DNA of 64,000 bases from Glaciecola nitratireducens FR1064 (GTDB taxonomy: Bacteria > Pseudomonadota > Gammaproteobacteria > Enterobacterales > Alteromonadaceae). A program made the position numbers and the translations under genes. How positions within the stretch are numbered: the first letter of the stretch is position 1; every line of letters starts with the position of its first letter. The DNA lies in NCBI RefSeq assembly GCF_000226565.1, contig NC_016041.1, forward strand, positions 3,224,001-3,288,000. The letters are read 5' to 3'. Positions 55,154 through 63,965 of this stretch are shown piece by piece. The notes beneath the pieces were generated by a model. That model ran no database searches. It was not told where the DNA came from and saw only the letters and a program-made list of their open reading frames with translations.

Positions 55154-57277
55154 ATGAAAAATATAGGCAGTGACATGAAGAATGCAAAAGCATCATCGTT
55201 GAAATTCGGAAGAGCACTCTTAGCTTTGTCGGTCATAATGGCTCTGACGGCTTGTAATGGCGACGATGGTGATACAGGACCTGTTGGCCCAGCGGGTATG
55301 GATGGTCAGGACGGCATGAATGGTCAAGATGGTAGTGACGGTGCAAACGGCAGTCCTGGTTTTTCGGCTGGTCTATTTTTATTAAGCAATAACGGTCCAA
55401 CAAATGCGGGCACTGTCGATTTAATCGATCAAAACGCAGCCTCTTTAAAATCCTTCACCTCAGGTAACAATGAAGGAGTTGCTATAGATACTCTGGGCAA
55501 TTTAGTACATGCCGGTGATTCTGTAAATGGTAGCCTTCGCAGTGTTTGCCAAGTAGTTAATCGTAGCAGCGACGATAGTTACAATATGAACATCGACCGT
55601 GAGATTACAGGGCCAAATACCGGACTTATTAACCCTAAAGGCATCCATTTAGCTCAGCAAAGAGGCTTAGTTTTAGTTGCTGACTTTAACGGTATGCGCG
55701 TTAGTGTATTTGGTTCAGCCGCAGCCGGAGATGTCGCCCCGATCTCTGAAACGGTTCTAAGTGCAGCTCCTTGGGATTTGGCTTACGATGACGTTAACGA
55801 CCGATTGTTTGTTGCGTTAACAAACGGAACTATCGAAGTTTATGACAATTATGTTGACTCGAATTTTATGAGCAACACGCCTCGAATTATCATTCCAAGC
55901 GATGAAAACCAAACGCAAATTTCTGTTAATTTGCACGGAATAGCCTATGACCATCTGAGCGATAAATTAGTCGTCAGTGATGTTGGTTTAGCAAGTTCGC
56001 CTGATGATGGTGCATTGTTTGTCATTGAAAACGCCGCTATGGCGAGCGGCAATACTGCGGTTTCTCGTTCAATAGCAGGCCCCTTAAGTATGTTAGGAAA
56101 CCCTGTCGATATTATTTTAACTGACACTACTTTGCGCGTGGCAGAAAAATCTAACGATGCCGTATTAATTTATTCCAACATATTTGCCGGAGAAAGTGGA
56201 GATATAGCACCAAACTTGATGTCAAGCACCAGCAAACCTGAATCTTTGGTCGAGATTATGCCATCGACAACGCAGTCTGATGTGTCAGATATAGACCAAG
56301 GCAATGTGAGTTTTCGTGGTATCGCAGCTAGCAGCAATGTTGCTTCAGGTCCTACTTACGGCAGCGTGAGCACGTTTAGTCCCGCACTAAATACAACCTT
56401 ATCCACTTTTTCATACAATATCGATATTGAAAGTATGACCTTTGACCTACTCGGTGACCAATACACTACATTTGATAACAGCGCGACCTTAATGGGCGGT
56501 ATTGCAATTGCTAGTAGAGTGGCGACAGATCGTGACAACGGTATGTACAATACATCAAGAGATCGCGTGATAATGGGGGCTAATACAGGCTTAATATCAC
56601 CGAAAGGAATCGATGTTTCATCTGCTAATGGTTTAGTCTTTGTTGCAGAAAACAATGAAACAAGCCCCGGTATTAAGATATTCTCATCCTGTGCTTCAGG
56701 CGATGCAAAGCCTCTCGCAACGCTAGTTCCTGCCAATGGAGCAAGGCCTTGGGATGTGGACTACGATGCACAAACTGACAGAGCCTACCTAGCTTTGACC
56801 AACGGTACAATTGCGGTATTTGATCAGGTCGCTGCTAAGCTGATGTCTGGCATGACAACAATTACAGGTGAAGATAGGAACATCATTCCAGCCATCAGTG
56901 GCGTTGGCGTTGCGGCACCTACTAACCTGCATGGTATTGATTTTGATCCTGCAAGCGGTTCTATTATTGTGTCCGATGTGGGCAGTGCAGCAAGCCCAAC
57001 AGACGGCAAAATTTACGTTATCCCAAATGCAGAGCGTGTAAGCGGCTTAACTGATATTGCTGTTAATATTGCAGGGCCGAACTCATTGTTGGGAAATCCG
57101 GTCGATATAATGTACGACGGTAACAATCTTTTTGTCGCAGAGAAATCGAATGGGATCATCATGCGTTTTGACAATGTTCTTAGCAGCGCAGGAGGTGATG
57201 TGGCGGCGAATAGCAGTGTTCCACTCTCAGGTGCAGAGTCGGTTGCAGTATTGCCAAGTTATATCAATAGACTGTGA
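55154..57277 (+). CDS. collagen-like lipoprotein with duplicated beta-propeller lobes
   Basis: 707 residues. The signal peptide ends in a lipobox with Cys34 (MALTAC). Residues 36-68 are eleven Gly-X-Y triplets (GDD GDT GPV GPA and so on), a collagen-like stalk. The rest is made of NHL-like strands in two homologous lobes, about 150-360 and 470-705. Paired signatures are GPNTGLINPKGI / GANTGLISPKGI, LTNGTIEVYDN / LTNGTIAVFDQ and IVSDVGSAASP / VVSDVGLASSP. It is probably a surface-anchored protein; its ligand is unknown. GGAGAT lies before the start, and a hairpin terminator follows. I know of no named family that fits the whole. Confidence 0.75.
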   Translation: MKNIGSDMKNAKASSLKFGRALLALSVIMALTACNGDDGDTGPVGPAGMDGQDGMNGQDGSDGANGSPGFSAGLFLLSNNGPTNAGTVDLIDQNAASLKSFTSGNNEGVAIDTLGNLVHAGDSVNGSLRSVCQVVNRSSDDSYNMNIDREITGPNTGLINPKGIHLAQQRGLVLVADFNGMRVSVFGSAAAGDVAPISETVLSAAPWDLAYDDVNDRLFVALTNGTIEVYDNYVDSNFMSNTPRIIIPSDENQTQISVNLHGIAYDHLSDKLVVSDVGLASSPDDGALFVIENAAMASGNTAVSRSIAGPLSMLGNPVDIILTDTTLRVAEKSNDAVLIYSNIFAGESGDIAPNLMSSTSKPESLVEIMPSTTQSDVSDIDQGNVSFRGIAASSNVASGPTYGSVSTFSPALNTTLSTFSYNIDIESMTFDLLGDQYTTFDNSATLMGGIAIASRVATDRDNGMYNTSRDRVIMGANTGLISPKGIDVSSANGLVFVAENNETSPGIKIFSSCASGDAKPLATLVPANGARPWDVDYDAQTDRAYLALTNGTIAVFDQVAAKLMSGMTTITGEDRNIIPAISGVGVAAPTNLHGIDFDPASGSIIVSDVGSAASPTDGKIYVIPNAERVSGLTDIAVNIAGPNSLLGNPVDIMYDGNNLFVAEKSNGIIMRFDNVLSSAGGDVAANSSVPLSGAESVAVLPSYINRL

Positions 57278-57336
57278 TAGCCGTTTATCAACGCAGTGTT
57301 GGTTAAAATAGTAAAGACTGCAATACAAATTTAAAG

Positions 57337-57374
57337 AGTCCCCGATTGCCAGCTTGGCAAGTATGGGGACTTTA
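57337..57374 (+). terminator. terminator after the collagen-like lipoprotein
   Basis: AGTCCCC and GGGGACT close a stem that also contains TTGCCA-GCT-TGGCAA; TTTATTG follows. It is 60 bases after the stop codon. Confidence 0.75.
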
Positions 57375-57469
57375 TTGTGTTAGCTACGTTTTGCTTGATT
57401 GAACTGATAAATTCTCACAAAGCACGTGCTCGCAAACAATGCTTTGAGAGATGCCAGTAGAATCGGAAC

Positions 57470-58870
57470 TTAATCAAGATTGATGCTGTTATCCTTGATA
57501 TCTACTTCTGTAATTTTGCCATATTGTTTAACGCTTTCCTTGATATCTGCCGCTTTTCCTACGATCACAAACTGCATATTTTCTTTTGGGAAATAGTTAG
57601 CGATGACTTCTTTACTGCGCTCTACGTCAAGTTTATTAACCTGCTGGGTAAAGGTATTGATAAATGACTCATCAAATTCGTACACAAACATTTCAGCCAA
57701 CAAAAACGCGACATCAGAGGATGTCTCATATCTTGGGGGAAACTGCCCTTTTACGTAGGCCTTAGCTGAATCTAATGTGGCAGCATCGATGCCCTGCTCC
57801 CATATTTTAGCGTATGTTTTCAACGCAAGATCAATGGCATCTGTCGTTGTCTCTGTTTTTGTAAACGTAGAAATAGCGAAACTTCCTCCTTCTTTATTGC
57901 TCGAAAAGGAACTTCGTGCTCCATAAGTTAGGCCGCTATTCACACGCAGCTCGTCATTTAACCAGCTTGTAAACCTGCCGCCTAAAATCGTATTCACAAC
58001 GGAAACCGCAACAAAATCTGGGTTACTGCGTTTAATCCCAGGACCGCCAATCAAAAAAGTACTTTCTGTAGCATCTGACTTGTTCACCAAAATGACTCGG
58101 GCCTCTTTAGGGCTTGGCAAGGTTGAACTTACATTGGCTAACACCTTTTCACCTTCCCATTTACCAAACAGCGCCTTCAGCTTCTTTGCCATACCCTTAG
58201 GGTCAATATCGCCGGTAACAATAACGGCAGAGTTACGCGGACTAAACCACTGCTTGTGAAAAGTTTTAACGTCATCTAGTTCAATGGTTTTCACAGAGTC
58301 TACCGTGCCGCTGACGGAATTCGCATATGCATGATCGCCATATAAAAGTGCATTAAAAAACGGCCCTACTTTCGCTCTCGGACTTTCTTTTTGGCGTTCC
58401 AAATTAGCTAAGTATCTAGATTTTTGTTGCTCAAATTCAACTTGGTCAAATGCTGGATTAAGCAATACATCTCGTAAAATAGGTAATACCGTGTCAATAT
58501 CTTTACTCGCCAAAGATGCGCTCATAACACTGTATTCTAGTGTTGCGCTGCTCGAGGTTTGCGCACCAATAAAATCAAGCTTTTCCTGAAAGGCTTGTCT
58601 ATCCAACGATTTTGTTCCTAACAATAAATTGCCCGCAGTCACTTGCGCTAAACCTGCTTTGGTGTCGCTCACCGCCCCCGCCTTAACGATAGCAACAACG
58701 TCAACCAAGGGCACTTCATCTTGCTGCATTAAATAGATGGTTAAACCATTTTTAAGCACCATTTTTTCATACTTTGGCAATGTAAAATCTGCTGCGCTAG
58801 CAATACTCGTGATGCTAATCAAAACGGTCGACACACCACTTATTAATAGCTTATTAAAGATCGTTTTCAT
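57470..58870 (-). CDS. M16-family protein without the zinc motif (inactive partner)
   Basis: 466 residues with a signal peptide ending near SIASAAD. It has the pitrilysin fold in two halves (about 35-250 and 255-460) but where active enzymes have HxxEH it reads GLAQVTAGNLLLG, so no zinc can be bound. The second half keeps the partner features (TLGGRF-type segment as TILGGRFTSWLNDELR). In known bacterial pairs the inactive subunit completes the cavity. Its start overlaps the end of the active subunit gene by 17 bases. Confidence 0.85.
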   Translation of the reverse strand: MKTIFNKLLISGVSTVLISITSIASAADFTLPKYEKMVLKNGLTIYLMQQDEVPLVDVVAIVKAGAVSDTKAGLAQVTAGNLLLGTKSLDRQAFQEKLDFIGAQTSSSATLEYSVMSASLASKDIDTVLPILRDVLLNPAFDQVEFEQQKSRYLANLERQKESPRAKVGPFFNALLYGDHAYANSVSGTVDSVKTIELDDVKTFHKQWFSPRNSAVIVTGDIDPKGMAKKLKALFGKWEGEKVLANVSSTLPSPKEARVILVNKSDATESTFLIGGPGIKRSNPDFVAVSVVNTILGGRFTSWLNDELRVNSGLTYGARSSFSSNKEGGSFAISTFTKTETTTDAIDLALKTYAKIWEQGIDAATLDSAKAYVKGQFPPRYETSSDVAFLLAEMFVYEFDESFINTFTQQVNKLDVERSKEVIANYFPKENMQFVIVGKAADIKESVKQYGKITEVDIKDNSINLD

Positions 58871-60236
58871 TGCTATCCTCCTCGGCAGCTAATACACCAA
58901 CAGTACGATTTGCTTTTCGTAAATATTGATTTGCAACCCGCTGCACATCTTCTTTGCTAACATTATTCAATGATTCTGGTAATGAAAACAACGCGTTATA
59001 ATCACCAAAATAGAATTCGTAGGTTCCTACTGTATTCGCTTTACCATTAATCGTTGACATTTCTCGATAGAAATTCACCAGTTGCCGATTTTTAACTTTT
59101 TGCAGTTCAGTATCAGTAACGCCGTTCTTCATCACTTTATTAATTTCAGCAATTAAACCCTTTTCTAAAGCACTAGCGTCAACATTCGGCGCTGCAACGG
59201 CATAAAAATAAAATAAATTAGGATCAATAGACTCTGAGCTAAAAGCAAACACTTGAGCAGCTAGCTCCTGCTCATACACTAAGGCTTTTGTTAGCCTGGA
59301 CGTATCGCCATCGCTTAGAATGCCCGCAAGAACTTGCAGTGCATAATAGTCTTCATGTTTGGTTTCTGGAACATGATAGGCAAGCATGATATTCGGGCTA
59401 GTGACCGATGCTTTCTGCACGTAAACGCGTCGTTCTCCCAACTGAGTGGGCTCTACGGTATGCACCTCTCGTGGGGCGGCCTGCGCGGGAATAGGTTCGA
59501 AGTACTGTTTTGCTAGGCGCTTTACATCATCAAATTTCACTGCACCCGCGACTACGACAATCGCGTTGTTAGGCGCATAGTAGGTTTTATGATAATCCTT
59601 TAAATCTTGCAGCTTCCAATTAGCAATATCCGACTCATGGCCAATAACAGACCAGCTGTATGGGTGGGCTCGAAAAGCCGCTGCCTTAACTTGTTCGCTC
59701 AGCATTCTGTAGTTTGAGTTTTCAAGACCCGTTGAACGCTCAGAAGTAACCACACCTCGTTCACTTTCCACAACATCAGGGTCGATATCTAGGTTTTGAA
59801 TACGGTCCGCTTCAAGGTCAAACATTAGCTCTAGCGCATCCGCTGGAAACCAATCTGTATAAACCGTTGAATTCTCAGTTGTATAGGCATTATTTGAACC
59901 ACCAGCAGCTTCCATTGTACGGTCAAACATCTTCGGTCCGTACTTTTTAGAGCCATTAAACATCATGTGTTCGAAAAAATGCGATAGGCCTGTAATCCCC
60001 GGGTACTCATTACGAGAGCCTACCTTCCAAAATAAGTACATATTGGCGTTGGGAATCGAGTCATCTTCCAAAACGATTATTTTCATTCCGTTATCGAGGG
60101 TAAATTGCTTGATATCTTCAGCTTTCGTCACCGCAAGTGACTGTGCTGAAAATAGCAACGATGACAACAAAATTGCTGAACTGAGTATGCCAAGTAAGCT
60201 TACTCTAGCAGCGTGCTTTGATTTTGGTTGGTGCAT
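58854..60236 (-). CDS. M16-family zinc metallopeptidase (active subunit)
   Basis: 460 residues, signal peptide ending near AQSLAVTKA. The inverted zinc motif is HFFEH in GLSHFFEHMMFNGSKKYG, and the third ligand Glu lies in VVESERGVV about 75 residues later. It should degrade peptides in the periplasm together with the downstream non-zinc partner. First in the pair on the minus strand. The upstream region has two palindromes (60325-60359). Confidence 0.92.
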   Translation of the reverse strand: MHQPKSKHAARVSLLGILSSAILLSSLLFSAQSLAVTKAEDIKQFTLDNGMKIIVLEDDSIPNANMYLFWKVGSRNEYPGITGLSHFFEHMMFNGSKKYGPKMFDRTMEAAGGSNNAYTTENSTVYTDWFPADALELMFDLEADRIQNLDIDPDVVESERGVVTSERSTGLENSNYRMLSEQVKAAAFRAHPYSWSVIGHESDIANWKLQDLKDYHKTYYAPNNAIVVVAGAVKFDDVKRLAKQYFEPIPAQAAPREVHTVEPTQLGERRVYVQKASVTSPNIMLAYHVPETKHEDYYALQVLAGILSDGDTSRLTKALVYEQELAAQVFAFSSESIDPNLFYFYAVAAPNVDASALEKGLIAEINKVMKNGVTDTELQKVKNRQLVNFYREMSTINGKANTVGTYEFYFGDYNALFSLPESLNNVSKEDVQRVANQYLRKANRTVGVLAAEEDSNENDL

Positions 60237-60324
60237 GTCGGACTCCGATTAATTGTCTGATATCGCGAGAGTTGATTGGCATGGCGATAATCTTGCGAGG
60301 AATAATAGAATTTCATATTTAAAT

Positions 60325-60359
60325 ACACAATATTTGTGTCCATCTCCTTTGTTAACAAA
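60325..60359. promoter_or_regulatory. two palindromes upstream of the M16 pair and metY
   Basis: ACACAA-TAT-TTGTGT at 60325-60339 and the perfect TTTGTTAACAAA at 60348-60359 lie nine bases apart in the 318-base divergent region (60237-60554). They look like operator half-site pairs. No regulator is assigned. The rest of the region has a TATAAT at 60468-60473 that may serve metY, without a clear -35 match. Confidence 0.4.
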
Positions 60360-60554
60360 TGTAACCGACACTCATTGCGACTAACAGACGCGTTTTGAAT
60401 TATGAAAAGAGGTGGCGATCAAAAGTTATTATATAAATGGTTTTAATCTGCTTTTATGTGTTCATAATATAATCAATTCATAGCATTATGAAACAAGCTT
60501 TGTAGTAACATGAAAGCAATCAGAAAGACTAATGACAATGTCGTGGAGAACAAT

Positions 60555-61844
60555 ATGAAACCAGAAACTATCGCACTACACGCCGGCTATACAAGTGAGC
60601 CAACAACTAAAGCTGCAGCAGTCCCCATTTATCAAACAACGTCTTTTACTTTTGATGATACTCAACATGGTGCAGACCTATTTAACTTAACGGTTCCTGG
60701 CAATATTTATAGCCGTATTATGAATCCGACCAACGCAGTTTTAGAGCAGCGTATTACTGAGCTTGAAGGGGGTGTAGGTGCTCTTGCGGTGGCATCAGGA
60801 ATGGCAGCAATTCGATATGCAATTGAAACCATTGCGGAGGTTGGTTCCAATATTGTTAGCTGCAGTCAGCTTTATGGCGGTACTTACAATTTATTTGCAC
60901 ATACATTTCCTCGTCAAGGCATCGAGACGCGCTTTGCAGAAGGAGATGATTACACAAGACTAGCTTCATTAATTGACGAAAATACAAAAGCCTTATTCTG
61001 TGAATCGATTGGTAATCCAGCCGGCAACGTTATCGACATACAACGATGGGCTGAGATTGCTCACGCTGCGGGCGTTCCACTGATTGTTGACAACACTGTT
61101 GCCACACCTGTCCTTTGCCGCGCTTTTGACTTAGGCGCAGATATTGTTATTCACTCACTGACTAAATATATTGGTGGTCATGGTACGACTATTGGCGGCA
61201 TTGTTGTTGACTCAGGTAAATTCGATTGGTCAGCAAATGCACAGCGCTTTTCCATGCTGACTAAGCCAGACCCATCTTATCATGGTGTGGTTTATACCGA
61301 GGCGCTCGGGCCCGCAGCTTATATAGGCAGGTGCCGTGTTGTTCCACTCAGAAATACAGGCGCTACGCTGTCAGCACAAAGCGCATTTCAAATTATGCAA
61401 GGACTAGAAACGCTTTCTTTGCGAATGGAAAGACACTGTGAAAACGCGCTAAAAGTAGCGCATTACTTGGAATCACACAGCACGGTGAGTTGGGTCAACT
61501 ATGCCGCTTTGCCAACAAGCAAATATTACGAAACTTGTCAGCGCATTTGTGGTGGAAAAGCGGCTGGCATTATTAGCTTTGGTCTAAAAGCAGGCAAAAA
61601 TACCGGTATTGAGGCGGGGTCAAAGTTTATTGATGCACTTCAATTGATCCTGCGCTTGGTCAACATTGGTGATGCAAAGTCACTGGCTTGTCATCCAGCG
61701 AGCACGACGCATAGGCAGCTGAACCCAGAGGAACTCGCAAATGTTGGTGTCTCGCAAGAAATGGTTAGAATTTCGGTTGGTATCGAGCATATTGACGACA
61801 TTATCGCGGATATAGAACAAGCTTTGGCTGCAAGCCAAGCATAA
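60555..61844 (+). CDS. metY: O-acetylhomoserine aminocarboxypropyltransferase
   Basis: PLP enzyme that makes homocysteine from O-acetylhomoserine and sulfide in the cytoplasm. 429 residues from the ATG at 60555, seven bases after GGAG; an upstream ATG at 60510 is less likely. The PLP Lys is in IHSLTKYIGGHGTTIGG, and VPIYQTTSFTF, YSRIMNPTNAVLE and VRISVGIEHIDDI are typical of the MetY group, which is longer than MetB or MetC. Single gene. Confidence 0.93.
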   Translation: MKPETIALHAGYTSEPTTKAAAVPIYQTTSFTFDDTQHGADLFNLTVPGNIYSRIMNPTNAVLEQRITELEGGVGALAVASGMAAIRYAIETIAEVGSNIVSCSQLYGGTYNLFAHTFPRQGIETRFAEGDDYTRLASLIDENTKALFCESIGNPAGNVIDIQRWAEIAHAAGVPLIVDNTVATPVLCRAFDLGADIVIHSLTKYIGGHGTTIGGIVVDSGKFDWSANAQRFSMLTKPDPSYHGVVYTEALGPAAYIGRCRVVPLRNTGATLSAQSAFQIMQGLETLSLRMERHCENALKVAHYLESHSTVSWVNYAALPTSKYYETCQRICGGKAAGIISFGLKAGKNTGIEAGSKFIDALQLILRLVNIGDAKSLACHPASTTHRQLNPEELANVGVSQEMVRISVGIEHIDDIIADIEQALAASQA

Positions 61845-62091
61845 ACTAACCTTTAGTTCAGCTGCAAAAAATCAAAGTAGCTGTTATCTTTATGACTGGT
61901 GGCGCAACGATTGAGCTACGCCATCAAATGCAACGCTAGCGTTATTAGTTTTGATTCCGAGAGATAGAACCGAATCGACCTAATGCATGCTCGCATTGAC
62001 TACTAAACGAGGTTAGTGCAGTTTGACTCGGATTATTGTAAAAATGCACTTTTCTTCAATATCAAATGAATAATTTAAGGATAAATTAAAC

Positions 62092-62259
62092 ATGAAAAAA
62101 TTAACTACTGCAGAAACTGAGCAAGTATCCGGTGGAGCATTACAATTTTTTATAGGCTACTTTGGGTCCAAACTGTTAGATGGAACGCTGAGGGCAGCTT
62201 CAGATGTTCACGACATGTATCAAGACCAGAACAGATCTCTACCCTATAATCGTCTGTAG
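62092..62259 (+). CDS. small peptide with double-glycine leader (bacteriocin-like)
   Basis: 55 codons, too short for most gene finders. The start is MKKLTTAETEQVSGG, the classical leader of double-glycine peptides, with Gly14-Gly15 and hydrophobic Val12 at the expected places. Cleavage would release ALQFFIGYFGSKLLDGTLRA and 20 more residues, a 40-residue peptide with an amphipathic first half and a polar tail. TTTAAGGA is ten bases before the ATG. The neighbouring gene encodes a membrane protein. No exporter with a C39 peptidase is in this window. It could be an unmodified bacteriocin or a signal peptide. Confidence 0.7.
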   Translation: MKKLTTAETEQVSGGALQFFIGYFGSKLLDGTLRAASDVHDMYQDQNRSLPYNRL

Positions 62260-62313
62260 TCTGGCGGGTTGATTACTTCATCAAAGACATAAATGAAGTG
62301 TAAACTCAAAAAG

Positions 62314-62360
62314 AAGAGAGTTATGCTTTGTGAACCATATTAAGAATAGCCTCTCTTTTT
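62314..62360 (+). terminator. possible terminator between the peptide and the membrane protein
   Basis: AAGAGAG (62314-62320) and CTCTCTT (62351-62357) pair across a 30-base loop that has an inner GCT/AGC; a T run follows. A weak terminator or attenuator here would reduce read-through into the next gene. Confidence 0.4.
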
Positions 62361-62394
62361 ATATTGCTAGTCTGTCATAAATAAGGAAATTACT

Positions 62395-62751
62395 ATGAAC
62401 AAGGAATGCTTTTTAAAACAAAGAACTTATGCTTGGCTTGCCTTTTTTTTTCTAACACTGACACTGGTTACAACTGCTTTTCGACATTCTGTTGAGACAC
62501 CGTACATTTTCAATACCATTGCCCCAATTGTATTTTTGTTGTTATTCATCACGTGCACCATTCCTGTCGTAAAGCCATCGCTGCCTGTCAAAAAATTTGC
62601 TCTTAGCAATATTTTTTGTGGATTGGGTGGCTTTGTCTACCTGATTGAAATTTATTGGTCAAACGCTGAGTTAATCATTGCAAGCTTTATTACTATCAGC
62701 CTCGTGCTTTCTATCAATAGCATTGTATTTCTAAAAATAGATCGACTTTGA
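62395..62751 (+). CDS. small four-helix membrane protein, possible immunity protein
   Basis: 118 residues. Four hydrophobic segments: YAWLAFFFLTLTLVTTAF, IAPIVFLLLFITCTIPVV, FCGLGGFVYLIEIYW and IIASFITISLVLSINSIVFL, with short polar loops and a basic end. I do not recognise a family. AAGGA lies seven bases before the ATG. It is the first gene after the double-glycine peptide, 135 bases away, which is where bacteriocin loci often place an immunity protein; that function is inferred only from position and membrane character. Confidence 0.6.
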   Translation: MNKECFLKQRTYAWLAFFFLTLTLVTTAFRHSVETPYIFNTIAPIVFLLLFITCTIPVVKPSLPVKKFALSNIFCGLGGFVYLIEIYWSNAELIIASFITISLVLSINSIVFLKIDRL

Positions 62752-62843
62752 TTTAATACGTTTTGCATACGAACAAATTCAATGACTCTGCACACGAAAG
62801 CGTGGGGATTTTTTCGTTTGTCGCAATGAAGTTATATGATGAG

Positions 62844-62888
62844 ATGTTTGTTGAAGATGTTTTCGTTTATGTTTGCTGAAGATGTTTT
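62844..62888. repeat. two direct 20-base repeats, 25-base period
   Basis: ATGTTTGTTGAAGATGTTTT and ATGTTTGCTGAAGATGTTTT differ by one base and are separated by CGTTT. They lie between the membrane protein gene and csp. No function is evident. Confidence 0.8.
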
Positions 62889-62932
62889 TGAAGGGTGTTA
62901 TTTACGCAATTTATCTCGAGGGGGGAGATAAC

Positions 62933-62956
62933 GAGGCGATGCAGAAGCATCACCTC
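62933..62956 (-). terminator. hairpin after the cold-shock gene
   Basis: On the minus strand GAGGTGATGC, a TTCT loop and GCATCGCCTC form a 10-bp stem with one G-U pair, ten bases after the csp stop. The T run is poor. Confidence 0.7.
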
Positions 62957-62965
62957 ATAAGAAAC

Positions 62966-63175
62966 TTAGATTGTTTCAACGTTTGCAGCTTGCAAACCTT
63001 TTTGGCCTTCTTCTACTTCGAAAGACACTTTTTGGCCTTCTGGAAGAGTTTTGTAGCCTTCAGCAACGATCGCTCTAAAATGAACAAAAACGTCTTTGCC
63101 GCCATTGTCCTGTGTAAGAAAACCGTAGCCTTTATCGGCGTTGAACCACTTAACTGTGCCTGTAACTTTAGACAT
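62966..63175 (-). CDS. CspA-family cold-shock protein
   Basis: 69-residue single-strand nucleic acid-binding protein. RNP1 is KGYGFLTQ and RNP2 is VFVHF; the start [16 protein letters not shown] is standard, and the ATG at 63175 has GAGG five bases before. An in-frame upstream extension of 21 residues has no family match. Proteins of this type act as RNA chaperones; whether this copy is cold-induced cannot be seen from the coding part, although its leader has a hairpin. Confidence 0.96.
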   Translation of the reverse strand: MSKVTGTVKWFNADKGYGFLTQDNGGKDVFVHFRAIVAEGYKTLPEGQKVSFEVEEGQKGLQAANVETI

Positions 63176-63204
63176 GTAAACCTCAAATATATATAAATTT
63201 AACC

Positions 63205-63220
63205 GCGCAAATAGCTGCGC
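63205..63220 (-). promoter_or_regulatory. leader hairpin of the cold-shock gene
   Basis: GCGCA and TGCGC pair around a six-base loop, 30 bases before the csp start codon. Cold-shock mRNAs often have long structured leaders; the region from 63176 to 63467 contains no gene. Role inferred. Confidence 0.4.
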
Positions 63221-63467
63221 ATTTCGAATTCCTGGCAAGATGACTTACTGAGATTTTACTTACAAATGGAAAAACGTCTAACTAAAGGTCACGCGGGTGA
63301 ACAAAGAGGTTTATAGCACTTACAGTAACAAACTAAATAACATTGTCTTTTCAGAAACACCGTAAGTGTAGCACAAAAAACACCATTGCAAATTTTTTAT
63401 TCTCAAATATTGCTAATTATTTGAACAGTTTTTCGCAATGGCGTTTTTCATGATTTGACAAAAGGCG

Positions 63468-63965
63468 CTATGGGCGAAGGGCTTTATCCCCTCTAGCAAG
63501 GCCACAGACGCCAGTTCGAGCAGACTCAATAATATCAGCACATTGAGACATAACATCCTCGAAGGCACATAGTTTTTCGCTCGTACCTGTTATTTCTATC
63601 GTGTAGTTATTGGCATTCACATCGAGGATGCGAGCTCTAAAAATATCCACGTTTCGCTTAACTTCTGCACGCGCCAATTCTGTTCTCGTTCCCACCTTAA
63701 TTAGCATTAGCTCACGCTCAATGTGCGGACCTTCCGATAATACTGCTACTTTTAGCACATCGATGAGCTTATTTACCTGCTTTGTAATTTGTTCAATTAC
63801 TTTGTCATCTCCCTGCGTAACGATGGTTAAGCGAGACAAGCTTTCATCGTCGGTTGGTGCAACACACAATGAATCAACGTTAAAACCACGTTGTGAAAAC
63901 ACTCCCACGATTCTAGATAGTGCGCCAGGCGCGTTTTCCATTAATACTGAAATAATTCTTCTCAT
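63468..63965 (-). CDS. ilvH: acetolactate synthase small subunit
   Basis: Regulatory subunit that gives valine feedback control to acetolactate synthase III, the first common step of branched-chain amino acid synthesis. 165 residues: an N-terminal ACT domain (MRRIISVLMENAPGALSRIVGVF, then GFNVDSL) and a C-terminal regulatory domain. The start codon shares one base with the ilvI stop (TAATG), so translation is coupled. Confidence 0.97.
   Translation of the reverse strand: MRRIISVLMENAPGALSRIVGVFSQRGFNVDSLCVAPTDDESLSRLTIVTQGDDKVIEQITKQVNKLIDVLKVAVLSEGPHIERELMLIKVGTRTELARAEVKRNVDIFRARILDVNANNYTIEITGTSEKLCAFEDVMSQCADIIESARTGVCGLARGDKALRP

Noticed and set aside
62844-62888. CRISPR-like repeat
   Set aside because: Only two copies, five bases apart, with no spacers.
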